Shown in pieces: positions 35,592-47,026 of a stretch of 64,000 nt of DNA. The number at the start of each line of letters is the position of its first letter. Within the stretch, counting starts at the first letter, position 1. Source of the DNA: Cryptomeria japonica. Its lineage: Eukaryota; Streptophyta; Pinopsida; Cupressales; Cupressaceae. Made by a program: the position numbers and the translations under genes. Where the stretch lies: contig NC_081407.1 in NCBI RefSeq assembly GCF_030272615.1, positions 147,499,744-147,563,743 on the forward strand, read 5' to 3'. Under the pieces are notes generated by a model. The model searched no databases and was not told the origin of the DNA. It saw only the letters and a list, made by a program, of their open reading frames with translations.

Positions 35592-36830
35592 AAGACCTCA
35601 TCAGCAAAAACAAAAATGAACATACACTCCCTTAGGGGAACCCATTGAAAGAGTATTGCGACAACTCATTTCTCAAAATTTGGTCACTCTACTAAAAACA
35701 TCAAACTATGAACCTCGGGTCAAACCTGCATGGTGGAGAGATACTGAACACTATGATTTCCACCAAGGAAGAGGACACAAGACAAGTAATTGTCACCGAT
35801 TAAAAGATCTTATTCAAGATCTTATTGACCAAGGAGAAATTGAAATTGAAGGACGATCAAGCACCATCACAACTGCCCCACCAAGGCTCAGAATCCCAAC
35901 AGAACCATCACCAATGCCACTCATCCCACCAAACGAACCAATAATCTCATCAGTAGCACCATTAGCAATAGCAACTATATCAAAACCCGCAGCAGCATCT
36001 ATGGCACCAGTAGTACCAGTAGAAGGCACTAAGTCAACACTACCGATACCCCCCATACCAGATTCTTTAATCTCCATCGACCTTCCTGCAACACCGATCA
36101 CTACAAAGGTACATCAACCAATCACACCTGCAGTATTTAACTCAAAGGACATCCTAGTATGGTATAGTAATCGGATGCTGGAAAGTGACTGAGAGACCGA
36201 CTCACATGAGTGGGAATTTGATTCTGTACAGCTTAACACTTTAGATGAGGAAGATGCACCACTACCTCCGCCACGCAAAGATATCCCTATTTATGGAGAA
36301 GCACAGATAAAGACCACTTGGGTTCCTGAACTGGAAACATCTTCCACAGACCCTATGTCTCATCCTACACCTGATTCTCATAGGGAGAGTACCATTAACG
36401 ACCTTCACCACAACATCTTAACCCTCTCTGATACGTCTAACACACTTAACCTAATTGATAAAGTAATGCGCATTATTCACCTTGAACTCATTGAATGGAA
36501 CCAACCAAATCCCCCATGCCTTGACTTCTTCCAAAATGATGAGGCCATTGTTGACTTTTTGGAATTAAGGGATAACCTACCAAGTGGGGATCACAAAGCT
36601 GGATTCGCCATTGAACTTAATAGCGCAGCATACTTCAGGGCAGATGCAAAACATTTCAGTTGCAAAAATATAACAATAAAACATGGATCTTCCATTGAAA
36701 ACCACACTGTGGCACTGTTTGATCCAACAAAAGTAAAAAGAAAGAGCGTATCCAATGGTGAAAACCTCTCTGAGATGCCTAAGGATGAAGGGTTTGATGT
36801 TCTCCCTGCTAGTATACAACAGGAATGATC
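35592..36830 (+). pseudogene. B gag end and gag-pol spacer
   Basis: The gag frame resumes after C. It contains a decayed zinc-knuckle-like motif (YDFHQGRGHKTSNC at about 35753-35794, with Tyr where the first Cys is usual) and a long Pro/Thr/Ser-rich linker. An acidic spacer of about 200 residues follows, with no retropepsin D-T/S-G motif that I can find. TGA codons at about 35612, 36190 and 36827 fit former CGA. Phase equals that of the first gag part. Confidence 0.82.
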
Positions 36831-37860
36831 AATGATTCTCATCAAGGAAACCAAAGAATATAATGTGGGGACTCCTAAAAATCCTCATCTCATACATCTG
36901 GCATCTCTTCTCACTCTAGAGGAATAGCCTAAATTTATAGAGTTCTTCTAGAAGCGTCAGATCAACTTTGCATGGTCATATGCAAACATGCCTGGGCTTG
37001 ATCCTAATTTAGTCATGCATCACCTCACCATAGGAGAAGGAGCCAAACCTGTCAAGTAGAAGCTTTGTAAGATGCATCCTCAAATTGTAGTACTAGTCAA
37101 AACAAAACTCAATAAACTCCTAGATGTTGGTTTCATTAGGCCAATTGATTATGCAAAATGGATCTCCAACATTGTGCCTGTCGGCAAACCAAAAGGGGGC
37201 ATCCGCATTTGTACTGACTTCAGAGATCTGAATAAAGCCTGTCCTAAGGATGACTTCCCCTTACCAAATATCGACATCATAGTGGATCTGACAGCAGGAC
37301 ATGCCATGCTTTCACTCATGGATGGCTTTTCAGGATACAATCAGATAAAGATCGCACCAGAAGATTAACATAAGACAACCTTCACATGTCCATGGGGCAC
37401 ATATTGCTGGAATGTAATGCCTTTTGGTCTCAAGAATGCAAGAGTGACCTATCAAAGAGCAATGACCACCATCTTCCATGACATGATGCATACTATGATG
37501 GAAGATTATGTGGATGACTTACTAGCAAAATCACTCATCAGAGAAGGGAATCTCCACATCTTAGATAAAATCTTTGATAGACTGGAACAATACCATGTTC
37601 GACTCAACCCAAAGAAATGTGTCTTTGGAGTGACCTCCAGGAAGCTTCTAGGATACATTGTCTCAAGCAAATGTATTGAGGTTGACCTAGCAAAGGTAAA
37701 AGCAATCATGGACATGCCACCACCAAAGAATATCAGTCAGCTAAGGACATTACAGGGGTGGCTTCAATCCATCCAAAGATTCATTGCACAATTGGCTGAT
37801 AAGTGTCACCCATTCACACACCTGCTACACAAGAACATCCGCTTTCAGTGGGATGCCCGA
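36831..37860 (+). pseudogene. B reverse transcriptase
   Basis: Begins after an INFAWSYANMPGL block that precedes RT in plant Ty3/gypsy polyproteins. RT motifs follow: WISNIVPVGKPKGGIRIC, DFRDLNKACPKD, DGFSGYNQI, MPFGLKNA and the catalytic YVDDLLAKS (about 37507-37533). In-frame TAG or TAA codons at about 36926, 36950, 37057 and 37365 fall mostly where Gln is expected. Catalytic residues are intact. Confidence 0.94.
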
Positions 37861-38330
37861 TGCTAGCAAGCATTTCAGACACTTAAAGATTATCTCATGA
37901 ATCCACCATTGCTGATCCCACCAGATCCAAGTAGACCGTTGTTACTATATATCTCAGCAACAAGTACAACATTGGGTGTACTACTGGCACAACATAATAC
38001 AGAAGGAAAAGAGTGTGTTGTTTACTACATCTCTCGCACACTAGTAGGCTATGAACTCAATCACACACCTATTGAGCGAGCTTGCCTAGCAGTAATCTTA
38101 GCAGCCACTAAACTGAGGCACTATCTATTAACACACAAGGTACAACTCATTGCAAAGATTGGTCCACTCAAGTATTTACTTAGCAAAGCAGCACTGACAG
38201 GCCACTTGGCCAAATGGCTGATGATTCTGAGTGAATTTGACATCGAGTACGTAGACCGTAAAGCTATCAAAGGTCAAGTTATTGCAGATCAGTTGGTCGA
38301 TGCACCCCTCATAGGCGATCACCCTCTCAT
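37861..38330 (+). pseudogene. B RT-linked RNase H
   Basis: Follows RT in the same frame after a TAG at about 37864 (between Cys and QAF). It shows LLLYISATSTTLGVLLAQ, VVYYISRTLVGYELNHTPIE and HLAKWLMILSEFDIEYV, the usual series for this domain in Tat elements. Confidence 0.9.
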
Positions 38331-38990
38331 TTCCAATTTTCCAAATGAAGAGATATTCATGATCACAACAACACAACCATGGAAACTATACTTTGATGGT
38401 TCATACACTAGGCATGGCTCGAGGGCAGGCATTCTGTTTATCACACCTCAAGGTGACAGCATCCCAAAGTCTTACAGGCTCACATTTCCATGTACCAACA
38501 ACATAGCGGAGTATGAGGCCTTGATCACGGGACTTAGGTTAGCTGTACAATGGAAATTACAAGAATTACAAGTATATGGTGACTCCCAACTGGTCATTCG
38601 ACAAGCAATAGATGAATATCAGACCAAGGATGATAAACTCATGCCATATAAGCAAATGGTGGATAATCTAAAGACATCATTTACTACTATCACTTTTGAA
38701 CAGATACCAAGAGATCAGAATCGAGCTGTTGATGCTATGACTACCATCGCATCTCTCCTTGATCTTCCACAGAGTTCCACATGCTACGAGTTCTTGGTAG
38801 AACAGCTTTGGATTCCCGCTTATGATATCCCCGAATCCAAAATAATATGTTGCCTTGTTGATTTTGCATCCCCATGGTATGGTGAGTTCTACACCTATCT
38901 CCATGATCACACCCTTCCTCCAAACCAATCGAATAACCAACATAAAACCTTCATTCGCCAAACTGCTCGATATACCATTATTGCTGAAAC
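38331..38990 (+). pseudogene. B extra RNase H (RVT_3 type) downstream of RT
   Basis: LYFDGSYTRHGSRAGILF, NNIAEYEALITGL, VYGDSQLVIRQ and a final NRAVDAM carry all four acidic residues expected of an active RNase H. Its place after the first RNase H and before integrase is the usual Tat order. The domain frame is uninterrupted over this stretch. Confidence 0.92.
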
Positions 38991-40130
38991 CCTATACCAA
39001 CGCAGTCTTGATGGTACTCTCCTTCGATGTCTAGAACAAGGTGAGATAAAAAAGGCTTTGGAAGAAGTTCATGAAGGAATTTGCGGGACTCACTCAAGGG
39101 TCCATCACTAACTAAGAAACTCCTGCACAATGGATACTATTGGCCATCTATGGAAAAAGATTCCTACTACTTTGTTAGAAAATGTAAAAAATGTCAAGTT
39201 CATGGTGACCTGATACATGTACTAGCCTAGGAACTGCAACCAATCACAACACCATGGCCTTTTTGTCAATGGGGCCTTGACCTTGTGGGTAAGATTCATC
39301 CATGTTCATCCAATGGCCATAAATTCATTATTACCGCCATCGAATATTTCACAGAGTGGATCGAAGCTGTTCCACTTACCCAAGTCACCGGCAAGTAGAT
39401 CGCCTCATTCATCCTCAACTACATCATCTGCCAGTATGGTGTGCCCATGTCCATCATCACAGATAACGGTCTTCCTTTCAAAAATCAGGATGTCCATGAA
39501 CTTTGTGAGAAATTTCATATCCAACACCGCTTTCCCACCCCCTATTACCCACAAGGCAATGGTCAAGCCAAAGCATCAAATAAAAATATATTAAGAATCC
39601 TCAAGAAGACAGTCAATGATGCCGATCGTAATTGGCATGTTCAACTAAATCCAGTGCTATGGGCATATCAAACTAGCATTCGAACCCCTACAGGTGCAAC
39701 TCCTTATTCATTGGTCTATGGTGCAGAAGCTATCTTGCCTATTGAGGTTGAGATACCATCATTACGGGTTTCCTTGCACAATCTCATCGATGATGAAGCA
39801 TATAAAGTATTTTGTCTTCAGGACTTAGAGTTACTTGATGAGAAGTGACAAGCTACATACAATCACCTCAAAGCCTATCAACAGTGCATGAGTAGAAGCT
39901 ACAATCACCAAGTTAGATCTCGTACATTTGAGGTAGGTGACCTTGTTCTCCGAGAGAATCCTTGCAACCAACCAAACAGAGAACATCAGGGCAAGTTTGA
40001 ATCAAATTGGCTAGGCCCATATGTTGTCACTATTGTGTTCGGGTCCGAGGCATATCAGTTGGCTACATCAAAAGGAGAACCACTCGCAGATCCAATCAAC
40101 AACATGCACCTCAAACGGTTTTATACCTAA
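38991..40130 (+). pseudogene. B integrase
   Basis: HHCC finger (VHEGICGTHS ... CKKCQVH) interrupted by a single-base deletion near 39100 that shifts the frame. The core follows with WGLDLVG (first Asp present), ITDNG (second Asp present) and GNGQAKASN, where the catalytic Glu has become Lys (about 39561-39587). Then TGATPYSLVYGAEAILP and a C-terminal barrel ending in MHLKRFYT with a stop at about 40128. TAG or TGA at about 39229, 39397 and 39847 fit lost Gln or Arg. Confidence 0.94.
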
Positions 40131-42725
40131 AGCTGTATAGAGCATCAAGCTCCCTTGCATACCAGAAAATAACAAAAACATTTAGAAAAATGTCTTGAAG
40201 AAATACAAAAACATTCAAAAAGTAAAGAAAAATTATGCATCCAAACGGTGAACAACCACTCCGGTGGCACCTTGGGTAAGTGGGATGGTGAGAACCTGGC
40301 AAACAGGTGCCACTCATAAAGACAATGGCTCCAATATCTTTTAGATTCATTGCAATCACATTCATACATACACACATCCATCCATCCAAAACATGGCTTG
40401 TTATTTGATCTGCAATAAAGAGATAGTACTTCATGCGTCTTGCATCCCACTCTATCATAGTCATGTCTACACTTGGGGGCAATACCCTTAAAATCTAGAT
40501 GATGGAAGTGGATTCTATATTACTTATGATTCATTGGGTTAAAACATTCAAAAATGTCTCACAAAATCCAAAAACATTCAAAAATGTCTCACAAAAGTCC
40601 AAAAACAATGAAAAAACCATCAAAAATCAAACAAAAACATGGCAACACCTTGTACATACTCATCTGCACAGATACAAAATAAACATTGACAAAATACTCA
40701 CACGATGACCACTTATCAATCAACCCACACAATCAACATCAACAAATCGGAAATTGTCTTTAACAAGGATGCATCCTTCCTTACCAAAACAAAGACAAAA
40801 GTGACATTTTCTTTGACAAGAAAATTATGTTAAGATATCAAATACTTGGTTGATTTGTGAGTACAATCATTCATTTATCTATATCGGGATCTTTCAGCAT
40901 TATTTTGTATCGTTTGCACCTTATTTTTGATGAAGTTCTGGGGCATGTACTAATGGTGTCTATGTGGGCAGTTCACCAAGCTACGTGATCTTATGCCAAA
41001 TGCAGTCATAGATCATTACGGCTTGCTGACTATAGCGTATACCTCGACCATATGAGCATGAACCATTACCAAGGATCCTTATTCTTTATTCTTTATGTAT
41101 ATACTGTCTGTTTGCAAATACATTTCTCTTCCTTTGGTTCCTTCCCCCTCATCCAATCTGGATAAAGGTTTTTATCTCTTAGTACGGTATGCACTTGTTT
41201 GAGGATATGGTCAGCCTAAGATCAAGGAGGACAATCCAAGTCATGCATGAACGGAGATAATCCTTGTCTATTCCACAAGCAATACTCTGGTCGACTTGAT
41301 CCTTATATCAAGTCATTTGTATTAACTTGCTATATAAAATCCATGTAAGGAATACTCAGGTCATCTTGAATCATTATGTCAAGATGCTTGTATTCTCTTC
41401 CAACATTTTAAAAGCTCAATGATGAAAAAAGAGCACTATGGATCGTCATTTCCATCTCATCTATTTATATCTTGCATTCCGTTTCATATCACCCATCCAT
41501 TCACTCATTCATATGTATGATTTATATGCCCAAAAGTAAACAAGGTTTGTATGAACAACTATGTAAGAATTGAGCTGGTCTTGGATACAATCACAACCGA
41601 GTACTTTGCTACATCATCAATGCATCATGCAAAGTCTCAAAAACCTTGCATTCCTCATGGTCATATCATCATCACATTTAGTTGCATCTTGCATTAAGTA
41701 CATTCATGTCATTTTAAAACTTAACATTGCATATAGTTCATTTTTTGACAATCATTTGCATCATTGCATAAATCATAAATAATTAGATTCATTCATGGGA
41801 TAAATTGTCCTTGATTATATTAAACCATTTACTATGCATTCATTTAGTGTCAATTATCCATCATCATTTCATTATCCTTTATCATTTATCATTCCATACA
41901 TTCATTTATAGTTAAACGGTGCATTCATTCATCCATTATTAAGTATCTTATTATGCTCATTTTTAGGATTCATTCACATTGCATTCATTATCCTCTTTTT
42001 TAAATTGCATTAAGGTGCACTTATTAAAACCAAGAGTTGTATTATCGTCATATTATAATTTTTACTTAAACATATTTACGCATTTAGAATCATAAAACCA
42101 TTTGTTTCCAAAAACACATTGGTTCATACCATTTTATATATATCCATTTTACATATGCATTCATTTAGGCATTATCATATAAACATTTGTACTTTACATT
42201 TTGTTTATCCATATTACATTCATCTAAAAACATCTAGATGCATATCCATACATCAACATCATTCATTCAACCATTACATTGACATCATCGCATAAATTAT
42301 CTCATCATTATATCACAATAGGAAACACCAAAATCCTATTCCTAACTCATCATAAACATACATCATCATCATGGCATTACATACATAAAGCATTACATCA
42401 AAAAAATCCAATAAATCATACATATATAAACCTGCATTCATATGTCAGTATCCAACATCATAAATCATCATAAAAACATGCATATAAGAAACATCTCATC
42501 AAAAGCATACATATACACATATCTATCTAAAGCAAATAACTCATCATCTTGCATAAACATCCATACATAATCAACTGCATATCATCAAAATATGGGATCT
42601 CCCCATATATATCATCTCATATATCAGAGTACAATGAAGTCTACAAAATCGGCTACCAAGAGCCATCCAAGATATAGTCCAAAAAATAAACAAATGATAC
42701 AATACATATATGCAAAAATGCTCTC
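40131..42725. other. B 3' region, non-coding part
   Basis: No coding domain on either strand. A short tandem pair 'aaaacattcaaaaatgtctcacaaaa' lies at about 40532-40600. From about 41450 to 42560 the sequence is dominated by degenerate CATT/ATCA simple repeats such as 'cattcattcat'. It lies between the pol stop and the 3' end of the antisense PMD gene and may include terminators for both transcripts. Confidence 0.55.
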
Positions 42726-44496
42726 TCAAATGCCACTCTGGCCAGATGCTGTACCACCATCACCACCTACTCCTCCACTGGTACCCGCACCACCTGATCC
42801 ATCTCTCCGTGGAGGCCTCATCAAACCCCCACTCACTCCTGTATCCCCTGATCTCTCCCTCTATAGAGGACCCATCACACCCCCACTGCTCTGCACCCTC
42901 TGCAATCACTCTGATCTAGCCTGCTGCATCTGAGAATAGCTAAGATCTCACTGACTAGCTGGCACCACTTGCTCATATAAACCCCGCCAGTAGTTTATCT
43001 CCACCTGTGCTCACCGCATCTCCCTCATCACCTCCCCCGTAGGCCCCTGTGCTCCTACTCCAATCTGGACTCTCTCCTGTAGTTCTGCCAATCTCTCCGC
43101 TGCACTATCCCTCTCCTGCAGCACCACAGCCAGCTCTGACTCCCATGCAAATAGCTGCACATCCCTAGCCGCCACCTCTGCCTCCAAATCCTCTATCCGA
43201 GTCTACAAATGTGCTATCATGTGATCTCAAAGATCTCCAGTGGCTCCCTCCCCGGTATCCATAGCTGCCTCACCTATACCACCCTCTCTAGTAGCTCCCT
43301 CCCCTCTATCCATCAGGATCTCCCTCTCCATCCCCCTCCCACCCAACCAAACTCCTCCCTATATCAATGGTCCCTGTGCTATCTGTAGAGGCAATCCACC
43401 TCTCCCTCTCCACTGAATCATCTGATACTCCTGCATCCATGACCCTTGGTTGTATCTCCCACAGTCTCACCTGTAGCGTCCGAAACTCTGCCAGTGCCTG
43501 ATCATATGGCAGCACTAGCCCCCATGCATACCTCTCCTGAATCACTCGAGCATACTCCCTTGATCCACTAGGCAGTCCTTGCTGCCATCCAAACTATCTC
43601 AGAACTCTCTCGAGCACCTATCTCTCCACATGGTACGAGGTCCTCCCAATGAGGAATCGGGTCATAAAAACATAGGGCAGTGCCTCTGCATCATCATCCC
43701 ATGGCTCGCACTCTAGGTATGGTCACCATATGACTGCATCAAGATCGTCCAGTGCCTACTGCCACCACTCTAACTTCCCTAGGTGGGGCTGACTCATCAT
43801 GCCGCTATACATAAACATATATGGCTGATCTACTACGCGGAACCTCAAACTCACTAGTCGAGTCACTGGTAGGTGCTCCTAGGCCCAAATATGCAGCAGC
43901 GTCATGCCCACTGCTAAGGAACCCCTCCCTCGGTAAACCACCTCATGAAGCTCCTGGTAAAGGTGCCCCAGCACGCACGGCCCCCACGCAAATTGGGTGC
44001 CCTCGGTAATCATCATCTTGATCACCTGTCCCCACCCCACGGCCAAACCATGTGATTGCCTGTCTAGACATAGAAGTCCTCCCATGATACGTGATAAGAC
44101 TGCTGGTAGAGGCTCATATAACGCCGCTATCTCCTCCCAGGCAATAGAGCCATCATCAATAAAAATGTCCTCATCAAAAAACCTCTGCACTGCAAGGGTC
44201 CCCCAGGATTTGTCATATGTGACCAGCTCCCCCCGAATCGGAATCCGCAGGATGCACCACACATCCTCTAGGGTCACTATCATCTCCCCCTATGCTAGAT
44301 GGAAGGTGCATGTCTCACTATACCACCGCTCCGCTAACGCTGTGATCAATCTGTGATTCATCCAAATCATGGGCATATGTATCACTTCATACAATCCAGT
44401 TGCGACAATACAATCTCTCTCCGCCTCTATCAATCGATCCCACAACCCCTGTGTCGCATGATATCTCTCATGTAACTGCAACATGCCTAGATCCTC
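42726..44496 (-). pseudogene. Antisense plant mobile domain (PMD) protein, main exon
   Basis: From 44496 the frame reads an N-terminal block with LITALAERWYSETCTFHLA, a break and then VTLEDVWCILRIPIRGELV, the signature of the plant mobile domain found in MAIN/MAIL1 proteins and in many plant transposons. Later come the block LPYVFMTRFLIGRTSYHVER and a Trp/Gly-rich part. After a phase change near 43312 come a coiled coil (RIEDLEAEVAARD...ERLAELQERV) and a Gly/Ser-rich tail ending at a TGA at 42728-42726. In-frame stops are TAG or TGA at likely Gln or Arg sites. It opposes B's transcription and sits between pol and the 3' LTR, as extra ORFs do in Tat elements. Confidence 0.8.
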
Positions 44497-45166
44497 CTGC
44501 ACATGGACATTCATCAATCATCATCAATTGTTTTGTTTTCAAACTTTCTTAAAGTTTAAACCTAGACTATCAATAGATGCTTTGATCAAGTATCTTCGGG
44601 TCTCAACAAGTAAGCAATCATGGCAACCTAGACTTCAAACGGGCATTTATCCTAAAAATGACCTATGTCTCATCAGGCTGCTATGGTTCAAAACAACTCC
44701 CACTTCACATCGCCATCCATCCATCATTGGCATCGAGAGATTTTCTTCATCCAAACTAGGGCATCTCTTTATCCTAAAACAAAAGTGCTATTTTACCAAC
44801 AAAAGTGCTAGTTTCTCAACAATAGCACTACAATCCTAACAAAAGCGCTCAATAAGCTATCCAATAGCGCTCAAACTATAAATGCGCTAAAACAACTATA
44901 CAGTTGTGCTAATTAAGAGCAATAACGCTCAATTAAGCACTCAATAGCGCTTATTAATCAATAGCGCCAGACATGCATACAATAGCACTAAAACATTTCA
45001 AAAGTGCTCAAACAATATGCCAATAGCGCCATTGCGGCACCATAGCGCTAGTTAATTGAGCAAAAGCACCAAAACCATAGTTTCAATGCTATTGCTCCGA
45101 TTCAACTAGGACTCAGCAAACAGCCTATCAAAAATGCATAAAAATTCAAAATTCTAATTTGCATAC
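44497..45166 (-). repeat. Proposed PMD intron holding an AGCGCT-type motif array
   Basis: Between about 44780 and 45098 there are some 16-18 copies of a motif that reads TAGCGCTATTG on the minus strand (CAATAGCGCTA on plus), with variants such as TAGCACTTTTG, TAGTGCTATTG and GGCGCTATTG. Clear copies are near 44780, 44800, 44821, 44841, 44862, 44919, 44942, 44959, 44980, 45021 and 45040. The same degenerate family occurs in the sense leader at 22955-23190. Confidence 0.75.
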
Positions 45167-45241
45167 CGCTGGTCCGTAATCGTCTAGCTGCTAGAACTGT
45201 CGGACTCGCTCCAATCTGTGCTCTATAATCGATACTGTCAT
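45167..45241 (-). pseudogene. Proposed first exon of the antisense PMD gene
   Basis: A 25-codon frame from the ATG at 45241 (MTVSIIEHRLERVRQF, one TAG, then QLDDYGPA) ends at G|GTATGC, a plausible splice donor (45167/45166). A TGCAG|G acceptor at 44498/44497 would join it in phase 0 to the main exon, removing a 670-bp intron. A TATA-like GGGTATAAATGG (minus strand) lies about 100 bp upstream of the ATG. The open frame extends further upstream, so the true start may differ. This is a model from sequence only. Confidence 0.5.
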
Positions 45242-45335
45242 CCTAACTGCTGCTCGCTCCTCCAAAAATGTCACTATCAAAGCTCTGGTTTCACACTGGT
45301 CGCAGTCACAAATGATTCTATTTCTATCTCTTTCA

Positions 45336-45350
45336 CCCCATTTATACCCT
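45336..45350 (-). promoter_or_regulatory. TATA-like box for the antisense PMD gene
   Basis: The minus strand reads AGGGTATAAATGGGG here, about 95-110 bp upstream of the proposed first ATG. It is a plausible core promoter for transcription opposing B. No expression evidence is available from sequence. Confidence 0.45.
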
Positions 45351-45655
45351 TCGCCATCACCATAACTTCCCCCCGCTCACCACCGTGGTCCCCGTGAACT
45401 TCCCGAGCCCCTCATTTCTCCATTTTTCACCCGATTTCTTCTATTTTTCACCCATATTGTTCACTTCTTCTCTTCTAACACCCTGCCAATTTTCATTTTT
45501 TTTCGAGAGATTGCCCGATTTTTCAAAAAAAATTGGCCCATCTCTCGAGGGGGCATACCACCCATTAAGTTTACATTTTATGGGGAATTTCTTCACATTA
45601 GTTTTTCTTTCTTTGAAACGATGCGATAAACCGCACCGTCCCAAAGACGAGCAAA
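45351..45655. other. B sequence before the 3' LTR
   Basis: Upstream region of the antisense gene and end of B's interior. The stretch just before the LTR ends 'ccaaagacgagcaaa' and may include the polypurine primer, although it is weaker than usual. No other feature is seen. Confidence 0.45.
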
Positions 45656-47026
45656 TGTAGTCACACAAATCTGTCCAGCTTAATTAAATAAATATTCGCT
45701 ATTTATTTGATTAAAAATCCACTAGCCATCAGTTAATTAAATTAATATTTAATTAATTTATCCCCAAATATTTTTTTATTAAATAAATAAATTATTCAAT
45801 TTATTTTAATTAATTCATTAAATCAAATTCCAATCAATTAAATGAATAAAATCTATTTATTTAATTAAATCCCCCCTTTTCCTCTATTAAATAAATTAAA
45901 TTAAACATTTATTTAAATCATTATCCCCCCCACTTGCATTTTCCTACAAATGTAGCTTGCACACATTTATTAAAATAAATGAATTTTTATTTTTAATAAA
46001 ATCCTATTTTCCCTCACCCACCAAATCCAATTGCATTCCTAAATCTCCTTCTAGATTCTTCTAACCCTTTCCTAATTAGCCTAATCCATCCCCTAATTAT
46101 TGTCACATTCCTAAGCAAAATGAAGTCACTTCTCAAAGACTTCAAAAGTCTTTGAAAAACATTTAATGCTTTGTGTGTTCAACAAATTACCCCAAAGTCT
46201 TCCAAAACCACTAAGACCATTTATGGCTCTTACATAACCATTTATGGTTATTTCAAACTTGTCTCCCCAAACATTTATTGCTTTGACCATGTTTATCCCT
46301 CTTGCCCTTTGCACAAGAGTTTATACATTGGATAAAAGTTTTATTCTTTGAATAAAGAGTTTATTCATTCAACTAACCTTGACCTTAACTCCCAAGGTCA
46401 TATCAAGCATTTAATGCTTATTCTCTCTCCTCTCAACCTATCTCACATTGACACTTGTCATCCTAGGATTGGGTTGAAAGTCCTCACATGGATTTGAAAT
46501 CATTCAATCTTGACCCTTGTTGAGATTACTCAATCTCAACCATCCATTGTTCCATTTTCCCTATAAATAGAGCTCATTTCTTCATAATCTACATCCTGAA
46601 AACTTGTATGCATTTAACCTATAGGCATTTTAGAGAGAATTTAGCATAGCAAACTAATATCTTGTTATTTTGGTTAAAATCAATCATTTTAATATCATCT
46701 AGTATTCTAGCTTTTCATTTTACATTTAGAGAAAAATACTCAAATCTCAATCCTCCATAAGCATCCATAGTGCAAATAGCTGCTAAGAACTACACTATTT
46801 TGGAACTTGGAGAGGAGAGGAATAAGAGAGAAGGAGCTAAGAGCATGCTAAGAGGCATTTGGAGATGCCTTATTATCTTTGCTTCATTTGTTAGATACAT
46901 TAGCATGATTTTAGTATCTCTTTTGATATGTCTGTTTAGATTAGTTTTTGATTGACCAACACTAATGATTTCTTGTGTCTTGTGTTGTTTGTCATTTGCT
47001 AACCTTGTCCATTTAGCAGAGCATCA
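45656..47026 (+). repeat. B 3' LTR
   Basis: A 1,371-bp partner of 21479-22861 with a TATA box at about 46560, ending GCATCA before the TSD CATAT (47027-47031). A short open frame at 46770-46955 has a counterpart in the 5' LTR at 22605-22790. It merely reflects LTR duplication. Confidence 0.95.

Larger units (their letters stand above)
21479..47026 (+). mobile_element. B: Ty3/gypsy Tat-type retrotransposon with antisense PMD gene
   Basis: Bounded by direct LTRs of 1,383 and 1,371 bp (TGTAGTCACAC...GCATCA) and by the exact TSD CATAT (21474-21478 and 47027-47031). Without M1 and C it would be about 16.7 kb. Sense order is LTR, primer site, 2.6-kb leader, gag, RT, RNase H, extra RNase H, integrase, then a 5.5-kb 3' region carrying an antisense PMD gene, then LTR. 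The whole gag-pol is one frame with only one visible 1-bp frameshift (about 39100) plus point stops. No retropepsin motif is visible between gag and RT. Confidence 0.96.

Noticed and set aside
41450-42560. CATT-rich stretch as a satellite or CRISPR-like array
   Set aside because: There is no fixed repeat unit or spacer structure; it is low-complexity sequence.
43821-44009. Plus-strand ORF of 62 codons in the 3' region of B
   Set aside because: It is the reverse strand of the PMD exon and shows no protein motif of its own.
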